DNA from: JABCPH02 sp963524305
GTDB lineage: Bacteria > Fusobacteriota > Fusobacteriia > Fusobacteriales > Leptotrichiaceae
Length of the DNA stretch: 64,000 nucleotides
Reading direction: 5' to 3'
Assembly: GCA_963524305.1 (NCBI GenBank)
Contig: CAURGH010000006.1
Location: 28,687 to 92,686 of the forward strand
Shown: piece after piece, positions 34,700 to 43,520 of the stretch
Numbering within the stretch: position 1 is the stretch's first letter
Layout of the letters: every line of letters starts with the position of its first letter
The notes under the pieces: model-generated
Told to the model about the DNA's origin: nothing
Databases searched by the model: none
Seen by the model: only the letters and a program-made list of their open reading frames with translations
Translations under genes and position numbers: made by a program

Positions 34700-34728
34700 T
34701 TGTAATGTCAAATTTTTTTTGATATAAT
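34700..34728 (+). promoter_or_regulatory. Promoter of the AAA-ATPase-like gene
   Basis: TTGTAA (34700-34705), 17-base spacer, TATAAT (34723-34728). Confidence 0.6.
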
Positions 34729-34760
34729 TTAAGTAATTAAAGGGAAAGTAGGGATTAATT

Positions 34761-36410
34761 ATGAAAGAAAAGAAAAAAGGACTAGCAATTGGAAATTCTG
34801 ATTTTAAGGAGATAATAACACAAAATGGATATTACATTGATAAAACAAAATTTATAGAGGATTTACTGGAAGATTTATCTAAAGTAAAATTATTCACAAG
34901 ACCCAGAAGATTTGGTAAAACCCTAAATTTGTCGATGTTAAAATATTTTTTTGATGTAAAAAATGCAGAAGAAAATAGAAAATTATTTGAAGACTTGTAT
35001 ATTTCAAAAAGTGAGTATATGAAAAACCAAGGACAAAATCCAGTAATTTTTATAAGTATGAGAAATGCAGAAGCAGAAAATTGGGAGGATAGTTTTTTTA
35101 ATATTAAGAATCTTGTAAAATCATTGTATAAACAATTTCAATATATTAAAGAAAAACTGGATGAATTTGATTTGGAAGATTTTTTAAGCATTGTTAAAGA
35201 TAAGGATCATGCAGATTGGGAAAATTCATTAAAGAATTTATCAAGATATTTATATGAATATTACGAAAAAAAAGTTATAATTTTAATAGATGAATATGAC
35301 ACTCCAATGACAAGTGCCTGGAACGAAGGATACTATGAAAAGTCTCGAAAATTTTTTAAAAGTTTTTATTCAAATACATTGAAAGACAATGAATATTTAC
35401 AATTCGCAGTTGTGACTGGGATACTTAGAGTAGCAAAGGAAGGGATTTTTTCTGGCTTGAATAATTTGAAAACTTATACAGTTTTGAATAATAAGTATGC
35501 AGAAAGTTTTGGATTGATTGAAACAGAAGTAAAAAATGCTTTGGAATATTATGGATTAGAGCAAAATATTGAAAAAGTGAGAAAATGGTATAATGGCTAT
35601 AAATTCGGGAATATTCAAATTTATAATCCGTGGAGTATAATTAACTATCTTGATGAAAAAGAAATCAATGTTTATTGGATAAATACATCAGATAATAGAC
35701 TTATTCATTCAGCAATAGAAAATGCTAATAAAGATCTGTTTGAAGAGTTAAAAGATTTGTTTAATAATGGAACAACAGAACAAATGGTAATGGCTTCATC
35801 AAATATGGATAGATTAAAAGATCCGCAAGAAGTATGGCAGTTGTTACTTTTTGGAGGGTATTTGACTGTTGAAGAAAAAATTGCTATGAATGAATATGCT
35901 TTGAAATTACCAAATTACGAAGTTAAAACATTTTTTAAAGATATGTTCGTTCAAAATTTAGGAGGTTTTAGCAGATTTAAAGAAATGATAAAAGCGTTTA
36001 AAAATTTAGAATTTGATAGATTTGAAAAACTTTTAAACGATATACTTTTAGTGTCAATGAGTTATCACGATACTTCTAAAACGGAAAAACCATATCATAC
36101 TTTTATTTTAGGAATGATGCTATATCTTGATAATGAATATACAGTTTTATCGAATAATGAAACAGGATACGGAAGGAATGATTTAGCTTTAAATCCGATA
36201 AACAAAAGAGATATTGGATATATATTTGAGTTTAAAGTGGCTAAAACTGAAGAAGAGCTTGAAGAAAGAGCAGAAGAAGCATTGTGTCAAATTGAAAATA
36301 AAAAATATCCTGTTTTATTAAAGGAATGTGGAGTAAAAGAAATTGTACATATTGGAATGGCATTTTTTGGAAAAAGAGTTAAAGTGAAATATAAAGTTAT
36401 GAAAAACTAA
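34761..36410 (+). CDS. AAA-ATPase-like protein with C-terminal PD-(D/E)XK nuclease domain
   Basis: A 549-residue member of the AAA-ATPase_like/DUF1703 family common in Fusobacteria, Bacteroidetes and Clostridia. It has the hallmark start FKEIITQNGYYIDKTKFI, a variant P-loop TRPRRFGKTLNLSML, a Walker B-like LIDEYDTPM, and a C-terminal PD-(D/E)XK region with D182-type acidic residue in GRNDLAL, then IFEFKVAK. The family is abundant in multi-copy form, and its biological role (defence, mobile element) is unresolved. It lies just before the decayed his genes. Confidence 0.88.
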   Translation: MKEKKKGLAIGNSDFKEIITQNGYYIDKTKFIEDLLEDLSKVKLFTRPRRFGKTLNLSMLKYFFDVKNAEENRKLFEDLYISKSEYMKNQGQNPVIFISMRNAEAENWEDSFFNIKNLVKSLYKQFQYIKEKLDEFDLEDFLSIVKDKDHADWENSLKNLSRYLYEYYEKKVIILIDEYDTPMTSAWNEGYYEKSRKFFKSFYSNTLKDNEYLQFAVVTGILRVAKEGIFSGLNNLKTYTVLNNKYAESFGLIETEVKNALEYYGLEQNIEKVRKWYNGYKFGNIQIYNPWSIINYLDEKEINVYWINTSDNRLIHSAIENANKDLFEELKDLFNNGTTEQMVMASSNMDRLKDPQEVWQLLLFGGYLTVEEKIAMNEYALKLPNYEVKTFFKDMFVQNLGGFSRFKEMIKAFKNLEFDRFEKLLNDILLVSMSYHDTSKTEKPYHTFILGMMLYLDNEYTVLSNNETGYGRNDLALNPINKRDIGYIFEFKVAKTEEELEERAEEALCQIENKKYPVLLKECGVKEIVHIGMAFFGKRVKVKYKVMKN

Positions 36411-36551
36411 AAAAATTTTGGGGAAATAAATTTTAAAATGACAATATATACAAAATAATGTAAAATTGTGTTCTTTAATTGGTTTATAAAATCATAGTTG
36501 GCAAGAGCGAATAAAAATGATTTCTATAATAATAAAAGGGAGAAAATAACT

Positions 36552-36779
36552 ATGATAGAAATTTTTCCAGCAATAGATTTACATAACGGAAAAGAATTGG
36601 TTGAAAAAAGTGTTTTTTTTGTTCAAGTTGTTGGTGGAAATATGAAACATTTTAGAGATCTATTTAAAATTCCAGGAATTGATGTGAGACTTGCAGCTTC
36701 GATTTTTCACTTTAAGGAAGTGGAAATTATGGAGTTGAAAAAATATTTGAAAAGTAACGGTGTTAAGATGAGAATTTGA
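36552..36779 (+). pseudogene. hisA/hisF: hisA'-'hisF fusion remnant
   Basis: 75 codons from ATG 36552 (GGGAG upstream). The first 14 residues, MIEIFPAIDLHNGK, are the exact N-terminus of HisA. From about residue 30 the sequence is the C-terminus of HisF: GGNMKHFRDLF, then LAASIFHFKEVEIMELKKYL. Nearly all of HisA and most of HisF are missing, so one in-frame deletion joined the two adjacent genes. Neither active site can form. An earlier in-frame TTG at 36498 is irrelevant. Confidence 0.88.
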
Positions 36780-36825
36780 TATTTAATGAGAAAAAATTTT
36801 GAAAATGGACTAAGAGGGAATTATT

Positions 36826-37146
36826 ATGAAAAAAGAAGAAATTTTAAAAAAATTAAAAGAAATTAATAAAAAGAAATATTCAATTTTAAAATTAGGACTT
36901 TTTGGTAGTTTTTCTAAAAATAGAGATACTGCTAATAGTGATATTGATATTCTTGTAAAAATGGAATTTAAAAAGGGAATGTATCAAAATTTTTGTAATT
37001 TACACAAAAGACTTGAAGAAATTTTTCAAAAAAAAGTGGATTTAGTTGGTGAAAGTATGTTTGAGTATAAATTTAAAAATCCAAAAGTTCAGAAATATAA
37101 AGATGAAATAAAAGAAGAAATTTTACGGAGTGTAATTTATGTGTAA
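36826..37146 (+). CDS. MNT-type nucleotidyltransferase domain protein
   Basis: A 106-residue minimal nucleotidyltransferase: GLFGSFSKNRDTANSDIDILV contains GS and the D-x-D catalytic pair. MNT proteins usually act as the antitoxin of HEPN-MNT pairs, AMPylating the HEPN toxin. No HEPN gene follows; only a 26-codon frame (37158-37238) separates it from hisI. It is inserted among his remnants, probably as accessory cargo or a surviving half of a toxin-antitoxin pair. Confidence 0.8.
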   Translation: MKKEEILKKLKEINKKKYSILKLGLFGSFSKNRDTANSDIDILVKMEFKKGMYQNFCNLHKRLEEIFQKKVDLVGESMFEYKFKNPKVQKYKDEIKEEILRSVIYV

Positions 37147-37266
37147 AAGAAAGAGAAATGATTTATGAAGTTTCTGTTTTTGAAATGGAAGATTTATTGA
37201 AATATATTTACTTATTGAGAGAAAAATTAAAATATTAAAATAAATAATTTTAGAAAAGAGGTAAAA

Positions 37267-37912
37267 ATGAATATAGATCAAATAAAATTTGATGAAAAAG
37301 GGCTTGTTCCTGCGATAATACAAGATTATTATACAAAACACTTGCATATATGAATAAAGAAAGTCTTGAAATAACTTTAAGAGATAAGAAAACTTGCTTT
37401 TTTTTAGCAGAAGTAGACAAGAACTTTGGCTAAAAGAAGAAACTTCAGGGAATTATCAGCATGTTGTTTCGGTAAAATATGACTGTGATGCAGATGCTTT
37501 GCTTGTGGAAGTAAAAAAAGATGGGCCTGCCTGCCATACTGGTGCTGAGAGCTGCTTTTTTAATTCATTGTTTGAAGCAGAAGATTATAGCAGTTTTACG
37601 CCTGAAAAACTTTATGAATTGATAAAAGATAGAAAAATTAATCCGAGCGAAAAATCTTATACGACTTATTTGTTTTAAAAAGGGCTTGATAAAATTTTGA
37701 AAAAAGTTGGAGAAGAATGTACAGAAGTTATAATAGGGGCTAAAAATAACGATAATGATGAATTGAGATATGAAATTGCAGATTTATATTATCACACTTT
37801 GGTTTTAATGATTGAGCAAGGGCTTACTATTCAAGATGTGAAAGATGAACTGGCTAAAAGACATGTTATTGATCATAAAGTTAAGCAGGAAAAAATGGGT
37901 AGTGAAAAGTAA
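37267..37912 (+). pseudogene. hisI/hisE: Broken hisIE (PR-AMP cyclohydrolase/PR-ATP pyrophosphatase)
   Basis: ATG at 37267 opens FDEKGLVPAIIQDYYTK, the HisI N-terminus, then stops by frameshift. LAYMNKESLEITLRDKKTCF continues in a second frame, and a T8 run (37388-37395) shifts it again to SRSRQELWLKEETSGNYQHV with CHTGAESCFF (zinc site). An in-frame TAA (37676-37678) then splits it from KKVGEECTEVIIGAKNNDND, the HisE domain. Three lesions in one gene mean that no functional bifunctional enzyme can be made, although the HisE part might still be translated from TTG 37697. Confidence 0.88.
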
Positions 37913-37936
37913 AAATAATTAAAGGAGTTGACAAAA

Positions 37937-38788
37937 ATGCAAACTAAAAAAATAATTTTCCCATCAAATCTTCATGCTCATACATTTTATTGCGATGGTA
38001 AAAACAATGCTGAAGATTATATTCTAACAGCAATAGAGAAAGGATTTACAAGTGTTGGCCTTTCAGGTCATTCTTTTACGAAATTTGATACGGAATATTG
38101 TATGTCTGAAAAAGGTACATTAGAATATTTGAAAGAATTAAAAAATTTGAAAGAGAAATATAAAAATAGGATTCAAGTTTATATTGGAATTGAAGCTGAT
38201 TTCTATTCGGGATTTAATCCAAAACTTGATGAAAATTTAGGACTTGATTTTAGAATTGGATCAGTTCATTATATAAAGGATAAAGAAAAAGAGGAGTATT
38301 ACTGTGTTGATAATACACCTGAAATTTTAGAGTACGGAATAAAAAATTATGCAAATGGAGATGAAAAGGCATTTATTGAAGCATATTTTGATAATATTGT
38401 GGAAATGGTGCATACTCAAAAGCCTGATATTATTGGGCATTTGGATTTGGTAAAAAAATTTAATAAAGATTTTAAATATTTTGATGAAAATGCTGAATGG
38501 TATAAAAATAAAGTCGAATATGTATTGGATGAAATTGCTAAATCTGGAGCAATTGTTGAAATTAATACAGGAGGAATGTCACGTGGATGGACTCAGACAC
38601 CTTATCCAAGTTCTTTTATACTTGAAAGAATTTTAGCTAAAAATATTCCAATTACCATTTCTTCTGATGCACATGAAACTAAAAACATTGATTTTTATTT
38701 TGATGAGAGTTTGGAAATTATACGAAAAATTGGATTTAAAAGTGTTAAAATATTAAAAGATGGAAAGTTTCAGGATTTTGATATTTAA
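37937..38788 (+). CDS. hisK: Histidinol-phosphatase, PHP family
   Basis: About 283 residues of a PHP domain hydrolase: NLHAHTFYCDGK at the start, VGLSGHSFTKFD, GIEADFYSGF, GHLDLVKKFN and SSDAHETK near the end are the metal-binding motifs in order. It would dephosphorylate histidinol phosphate. Unlike its neighbours it looks intact at full family length. ATG 37937 has AAAGGAG at good spacing, whereas the earlier TTG abuts it. With the rest of the pathway broken it may act on another phosphoester or be a recent survivor. Confidence 0.87.
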   Translation: MQTKKIIFPSNLHAHTFYCDGKNNAEDYILTAIEKGFTSVGLSGHSFTKFDTEYCMSEKGTLEYLKELKNLKEKYKNRIQVYIGIEADFYSGFNPKLDENLGLDFRIGSVHYIKDKEKEEYYCVDNTPEILEYGIKNYANGDEKAFIEAYFDNIVEMVHTQKPDIIGHLDLVKKFNKDFKYFDENAEWYKNKVEYVLDEIAKSGAIVEINTGGMSRGWTQTPYPSSFILERILAKNIPITISSDAHETKNIDFYFDESLEIIRKIGFKSVKILKDGKFQDFDI

Positions 38789-38801
38789 TACTAAATTGAA
38801 G

Positions 38802-38936
38802 ATGGAAAATATAAATTTTTTAAAAAATCATGTAATGAGTTTGATAGAATATGAGCCTGAATTAGAATGGTTTTTGTTTGGGAAGGATGAGGCTGATGAG
38901 GAATTTAAGCGGTATTATAGATATTTAGATTATTGA
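38802..38936 (+). CDS. Small acidic ORF, unknown
   Basis: A 44-codon frame from ATG 38802 with many acidic and aromatic residues (IEYEPELEWFLFGKDEADEE) and a C-terminal Tyr/Arg cluster. The Shine-Dalgarno is weak. It may be a remnant of a larger gene or a small protein; a clear terminator follows. Confidence 0.3.
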   Translation: MENINFLKNHVMSLIEYEPELEWFLFGKDEADEEFKRYYRYLDY

Positions 38937-38959
38937 AATATTATTTTATAGTTTTAAAA

Positions 38960-38991
38960 AGAAAAATGATTAGTTTTCTCATTTTTCTTTA
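38960..38991 (+). terminator. Terminator downstream of the hisK region
   Basis: AGAAAAATGA (38960-38969) and TCATTTTTCT (38979-38988) form a perfect ten-base stem followed by TT. Confidence 0.7.
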
Positions 38992-39125
38992 ATGAAGACA
39001 TGATATACTAAAATTATAAAAATACAAGAAAATGATTATTGTAAAAAAAACTATTTTATTGTTGTAATATTAAGGATAGTAATATAGGATTTTAGTAATT
39101 ATTGAATTTATTTAAAGGAGAGTTT

Positions 39126-39419
39126 ATGAAAAAAATTTTGTATTTATTTATTATATTAAGTACTGTTTCTTGGGGTAAGTTGTCTAGAGATGAGTGGAGT
39201 GATGATTGGGATTTTGGGGAGGAAACTATTATTTTTAAAGAACTAGAAGGGAATCATCTTTGCCGTAAACTTACTTATTTTAAAAGGAAACATGATACGA
39301 TTTCTGATGTTGTTTATGGTTATTTTAAATGTGAAATTTTAGGAAATAGAAAATTTTATTTTGAAAGTAAAAATTCTAAAGTATTAAAAATTATAGAATT
39401 AGATGACGACATTAAATAA
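39126..39419 (+). CDS. Small secreted protein, unknown
   Basis: 97 residues with a signal peptide (KKILYLFIILSTVSWG) and an acidic, aromatic mature N-terminus (RDEWSDDWDFGEE). Two cysteines (HLCRK, YFKCE) could pair. AAAGGAG at 39115-39121 supports ATG 39126. I do not recognise the family. It interrupts the his remnants and has its own terminator. Confidence 0.6.
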   Translation: MKKILYLFIILSTVSWGKLSRDEWSDDWDFGEETIIFKELEGNHLCRKLTYFKRKHDTISDVVYGYFKCEILGNRKFYFESKNSKVLKIIELDDDIK

Positions 39420-39432
39420 CGATTTTGAGTAT

Positions 39433-39460
39433 AAAGGGAGTTTAAAAACTTCCTTTTTTT
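39433..39460 (+). terminator. Terminator after the small secreted protein
   Basis: AAAGGGAGTTT, AA, AAACTTCCTTT stem with one G-T pair and a T run. Confidence 0.8.
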
Positions 39461-39536
39461 GTGATTATTATATGGTAAGATAATTATATAACAAGATAAA
39501 ATAATAAAATAATGCATGTGGAAAGTGAGGTAAATT

Positions 39537-40290
39537 GTGAAGAATTATATAAAAAATTTGAGTAGGAAAGATTTAATATTGTTGGATATACGTAAAATGT
39601 ATGATTCGTATGGGTATAAAAGGATTTCACTTCCTAGTTTTGAGGAATATGATTTGTATAATGAAAACAAGGATTTTATTGATAGAAATGTTTTGACTGT
39701 GATGAGTCCGAATGGGAAGTTGTTAGCTTTAAGGCCCGATATTACATTGTCAGTTGCTAAAAAAATTTCTAAGGATCAGTCTTTGAAATATAGTAAAATT
39801 TATTATCAGGAAAATACATATAATCTGACAAAATATGTGGGATATGATGAAGATGAACAGCTAGGGATTGAGCTGATTGGGAAAGAATCTACATTTTTAG
39901 ATTTTGAAATTGTGGATCTTGCAATAAAGAGTTTAGATATTATAAATGAAAAAAGTATGATTACTTTACGTGATTTTGACTGGTGGAAGATATGACAAAT
40001 TATTTGAAAAATTTGGAGTTGACACAGGAGCAGTTGGATTTGCAATTTTAACTGATAGTTTGAAGGGTTATTATAAAGATGAAGATAAAAATTATTTTGA
40101 AATATTGATTGCTTATGACAATAGCGATTTTGAAAAATTGGTAGAAATTGTAAATGATTTTCAGGAAAAAGGACTTCGAGTGAGAACTGAAAATATTGAG
40201 AATTTAAAAGAAAATGATAGCGAAATTTTTAATTATGATGAAAAATATTTATTTAAAAACGGAAATTTAATTAATGAAAAATCAATGTAA
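39537..40290 (+). pseudogene. hisZ: Decayed hisZ (ATP phosphoribosyltransferase regulatory subunit)
   Basis: GTG start with GAGG upstream. The first 145 residues are the N-terminal HisRS-like core of HisZ: FEEYDLYNENKDFIDRN, LLALRPDITLSVAKKIS, YSKIYYQENTY. The reading then jumps to LTGGRYDKLFEKFGVDTGAVGFAI in another frame, which is normally about 120 residues further on. So the gene has an internal deletion plus a frameshift at about 39970, and then the ordinary C-terminal domain to 40290. A working HisZ is unlikely. Confidence 0.87.
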
Positions 40291-40308
40291 AGAATGAAAG
40301 GAGCTTTT

Positions 40309-40818
40309 ATGATAAATATTGCTCTTCCTAAAGGAAGATTAGGGAATAAAGTATATGATTTATTTGAAAAAATAGGTTATGAAAGTTCAGAAATAAAGGA
40401 AGATAACAGGAAACTGATTTTTGAAAATCGAGAAAAAAATGTTAGGTTTCTTTTGGTAAAACCGTCAGATGTTGGGGTTTATGTTGAAAAGGGAAGTGCA
40501 AATATTGGAGTTGTGGGAAGAGATGTTCTGCTTGAGGAAAATCCTGATATTTATGAGCTAATGGATTTGGGATTTGGTAAATGTAAATTTGCGATTGAAA
40601 AAGTAGGAACTTTTGATACTGAATTGGTAGAAGAATTTTTTATTGGATTTACACGGCATTTGAATGCGACGTTGCATATAAAGAATATGGCAGGAAAAAA
40701 TTCACATCATATAATTGAGTCAATTTTTAAGGGAGTTGCTAGGGCCTTGTCAGAAGCAGTGAGTATTGATGAAAAGTACAAAGATGAGATTCCATCAACT
40801 AAAGGAGTTTTAGTTTAA
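40309..40818 (+). pseudogene. hisG/hisB: hisG'-'hisB fusion remnant
   Basis: 169 codons from ATG 40309 (AAAGGAG upstream). Residues 1-96 are the N-terminal half of the short-form HisG (INIALPKGRLGNKVYDLFEK, VGVVGRDVLLEENPDIYEL). From about residue 97 the sequence is the C-terminal end of HisB, imidazoleglycerol-phosphate dehydratase (VGTFDTELVEEFF, AGKNSHHIIESIFKG, ending IPSTKGVLV). An in-frame deletion removed the end of hisG, whatever lay between (normally hisD and often hisC), and the start of hisB. The hybrid lacks the HisG C-terminal half and the first HisB repeat, so activity is not expected. Confidence 0.88.
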
Positions 40819-41010
40819 TAAGTTAGAAAAATTAAAGTTTTTGGAAAATTGAGAAATATACTCAAACTTATTTAAAATTAAGCTATTAAAAATTATGTAC
40901 ATTTAGGAGTTGAGTAAAATAGTCACAGATTTTAAATCTAGTTTTGAAGCAAAGCGGTTTTACTATAAAATTAGATTAAAAAAAATAAAATTAAAGATTA
41001 AATCATATAA

Positions 41011-41040
41011 AAAAAGGGTAAAAATTATATACCCTTTTTT
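41011..41040. terminator. Terminator hairpin
   Basis: AAAAAGGGTA and TACCCTTTTT form a ten-base stem with A and T flanks suitable for both strands. Confidence 0.7.
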
Positions 41041-41150
41041 ATTTAATTTATAAAACGAATGTATATTTTTAATAAATAAAAATTAATATAGTTTTAATTT
41101 TAATAAATACAACTTATAAAAAACATCGTGTTTAGAGAGCTTTTAAGGAC

Positions 41151-41240
41151 CTAAAATGAACTAAGCCAAGCTTTAATATCGTCAATGTTTTTTGTAGCTT
41201 TAAAACGCTTTATATCAACAATTTCAAAAAATAACAAAAT
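41151..41240 (-). pseudogene. C-terminal fragment of an unrecognised gene
   Basis: Reading the minus strand, about 30 codons (LLFFEIVDIKRFKATKN onward) end in TAG at 41151-41153. The text looks protein-like but has no start, Shine-Dalgarno or longer frame. It is possibly debris of an element that carried the integrase. Confidence 0.25.
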
Positions 41241-41478
41241 TTTAATCGATATTTCAAAACATATTTTCATAGAAAATTATATTTAAAAAATATTTTTCTA
41301 TTTATGTGAAACATAAATCAAAAAAAGTTAATAACCCATTATTAAATATGAATTTCATGATATTTTTAATTTTCAAAAAGTTCTATTAAAGTTCTATTTT
41401 CAGAGATATTTTTTAATTTGATTTATGCTAAAAAAGCATCTTTTCATACTTGTAGTGTATCATTTATATAAAAATATT

Positions 41479-42591
41479 TCAACTATTATTTAACTTTTTC
41501 ATTAATTGATCGTTCGCATCTTTGTACAAATGAGAGTATGTATTGATTGTTGTTTGTAAATTATCGTGACCAAGCCTTTTACTAATTGCAGTAATATCAG
41601 CTTTAATAAATAACAAGTATGAAGCATGGGAATGTCTAAAATCATGCAATCTTATTTTTGGTAAATTCGCTTGTAAGCTATATTTTTCTAAAACATATCG
41701 AAGTTGAGAACTTTTTAAATTGAAAACACCTAAATGTTTGATATTTTTGTTTTTATTTTTAAAAAATTTATCAGAAGAAAAGTATAATTCCAAATCAGAA
41801 ATAAGGTTTTCAGGCAAAGTGACCTTTCTTATTGATCCCATCGTTTTAGGTGTTGTTATATGGTATTTTTTATTTACATATGAAACTGTTTTATTCACAT
41901 CTATAAATTTGTTATGCAAATCAATATCTTCCTCAGTCAAGGCTAAAACTTCACCAATTCTAAGTCCTGTCCAAAATAAAATTTTAAAAACAATTATAAA
42001 ATCAGAATATTTTTCGTTATTTTCATTATTTTCCAATTCTAAAATTTCAATAAATTTACTAAAATCATCAACAGACCAAATTTTCATTTCAGTACGGTTT
42101 TTCTTACTTCCAAAAGTGCCCATATTTTTGCATGGATTCTCATTTAATCCTTGATATTTAGTAGCCCAATTAAACATACTTTTTAATGCCGCATAAATAT
42201 TAGCTTTAGAATTTTCACTAAATAATTTACCGTTTTCATTCTCTTTATCTAGCATTTCGTTTTGCCATTCACGAATCGTATATGAAGTGATTTTATTAAC
42301 TTCAATATCTCCAAAAAATGGCAATATGTGTAATTTAAAAAAAGTTTGGACAGTATTAATAGCAGTCGGTTTATGCCTTTTACTATAATCCTTAAAATAA
42401 AGTTCATACAATGATTGAAATGACATATTTAAAGATTTGGCAATTTTTTTCTTAAACTCATATTCATATTCCTGTGCTTCCTTTTTCTTTTTAAACCCAC
42501 TCTTTTTGTACTTTTTATTTACACCCTTGTAATCTTTAGCATAAAACATCGCATACCATGTCTTTTTATCCGCATTATAATAAACTGGCAT
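41479..42591 (-). CDS. Tyrosine recombinase (phage-type integrase)
   Basis: A 370-residue site-specific integrase. Residues 1-55 form an arm-binding domain (WYAMFYAKDYKG, KKYKKSGFKKKKEAQEY), then a core-binding helical domain, then the catalytic domain with Arg in GLRIGEVLALTEEDI, HxxR in LHDFRHSHASYLL, and the nucleophile Tyr in TTINTYSHLY after LGHDNLQ. It is intact, with AAGGAGATT before the ATG. No phage structural genes or excisionase are present, so it marks an eroded or short integrative element at this site. Confidence 0.93.
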   Translation of the reverse strand: MPVYYNADKKTWYAMFYAKDYKGVNKKYKKSGFKKKKEAQEYEYEFKKKIAKSLNMSFQSLYELYFKDYSKRHKPTAINTVQTFFKLHILPFFGDIEVNKITSYTIREWQNEMLDKENENGKLFSENSKANIYAALKSMFNWATKYQGLNENPCKNMGTFGSKKNRTEMKIWSVDDFSKFIEILELENNENNEKYSDFIIVFKILFWTGLRIGEVLALTEEDIDLHNKFIDVNKTVSYVNKKYHITTPKTMGSIRKVTLPENLISDLELYFSSDKFFKNKNKNIKHLGVFNLKSSQLRYVLEKYSLQANLPKIRLHDFRHSHASYLLFIKADITAISKRLGHDNLQTTINTYSHLYKDANDQLMKKLNNS

Positions 42592-42736
42592 TTTTTAATC
42601 TCCTTATTTTTGAATCTTAAATAATTATATCATACTTTTATCTCAATCTAATAGAAAAATTTATCTCGATTTTTTTGATTTTGCATGATATACTTAACTT
42701 GAATTAGAATAAAAAGATAGGATGTGAAAATATCTA

Positions 42737-43120
42737 ATGAAAGTAAAATTAAAAGAAAATGGAACAATTCATGAAGTTTTTGGAATTGTTATTTTAGATA
42801 ATCGAAAAAAATTGTTTTTATTATATAGTAATTTTGAAGTTCTTGATACAGAGTTAGAAATTATAGATGGAAGGATACCTTTTGATTGGCATTGGAAAAT
42901 AATAAATAAAGAATGGTGCAAGATAATTATAGGTCCACAAAAATTGACAAAAAATCTTATTTATGCTGCATATCATTGGGAAGGAGAAGAAGCTTTGGAA
43001 TACAAAAAACTACAATCTGATGAAATGAAGAAAAATTGGCAAAAAATTTTAGAATATTATGATGAGGTTTTAAATTATAGCAATATTTTCGATAATATGC
43101 TATATAAGTTTGAAAGATAA
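42737..43120 (+). CDS. Unknown small protein, paralogue of the next gene
   Basis: 127 residues, no signal peptide. Beta-rich N-terminal half (HEVFGIVILDNRKKLFLLY), then IPFDWHWKI, CKIIIGPQKL and a helical C-terminus. The next gene shares its architecture (IPFNWSLSL, then DFLCGYYEL). I do not recognise the family. Small tandem paralogues next to an integrase are often immunity or anti-phage accessory genes, but nothing here proves that. Confidence 0.55.
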   Translation: MKVKLKENGTIHEVFGIVILDNRKKLFLLYSNFEVLDTELEIIDGRIPFDWHWKIINKEWCKIIIGPQKLTKNLIYAAYHWEGEEALEYKKLQSDEMKKNWQKILEYYDEVLNYSNIFDNMLYKFER

Positions 43121-43133
43121 ATAAGGAGTTTAT

Positions 43134-43520
43134 ATGAAAATAAGATATAAAAATATAGATTATTTAGTAATGGGAATATGTTATTTTAAAAATAATAAGG
43201 AATTGCATTATTTAATAGAAGAAAAAAAAATAAAATGGATTTCAGAAATTTTTATTGAAGTAGAAAAATCCAAAATACCATTTAATTGGTCTCTTTCATT
43301 AGAGAATAATTCAAAATATGATTTTTTGTGTGGTTATTATGAACTATGTAATTTGCCCGAGCATTTTGAAGGAATTATATTGGGAAATAAAAAGGATTTG
43401 GAAATTTTTAAAAAAAGAAAGAAAGAATTAGAATTATGGTTAGAAAAATTAGATTATTATAACAAAGAAATAACTTTTGAAAAAATTCTTTCAAAAATTA
43501 AATTTAATAAAGAATCTTAA
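43134..43520 (+). CDS. Unknown small protein, paralogue of the previous gene
   Basis: 128 residues, starting 13 bases after the previous stop, with AAGGAG at good spacing, so the two are cotranscribed. It shares with its neighbour the beta-rich start, the IPF-x-W motif in the middle, a Cys/Gly turn and a Lys/Glu-rich helical end. Sequence identity is low outside these points, indicating an old duplication. No function is recognised. Confidence 0.55.
   Translation: MKIRYKNIDYLVMGICYFKNNKELHYLIEEKKIKWISEIFIEVEKSKIPFNWSLSLENNSKYDFLCGYYELCNLPEHFEGIILGNKKDLEIFKKRKKELELWLEKLDYYNKEITFEKILSKIKFNKES

Larger units (their letters stand above)
40819..41478. other. Non-coding gap between hisG'-'hisB and the integrase
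   Basis: 660 AT-rich bases. It contains a terminator at 41011-41040 and, on the minus strand at 41151-41240, the tail of a lost gene (KRFKATKNIDDIKAWLSSF and stop). No tRNA or clear attachment repeat is visible. Confidence 0.45.

Noticed and set aside
40819..41478. Attachment site or tRNA next to the integrase
   Set aside because: No tRNA-like fold or matching direct repeat could be seen.
41720..42154. Plus-strand frame opposite the integrase
   Set aside because: Antisense to catalytic integrase codons.
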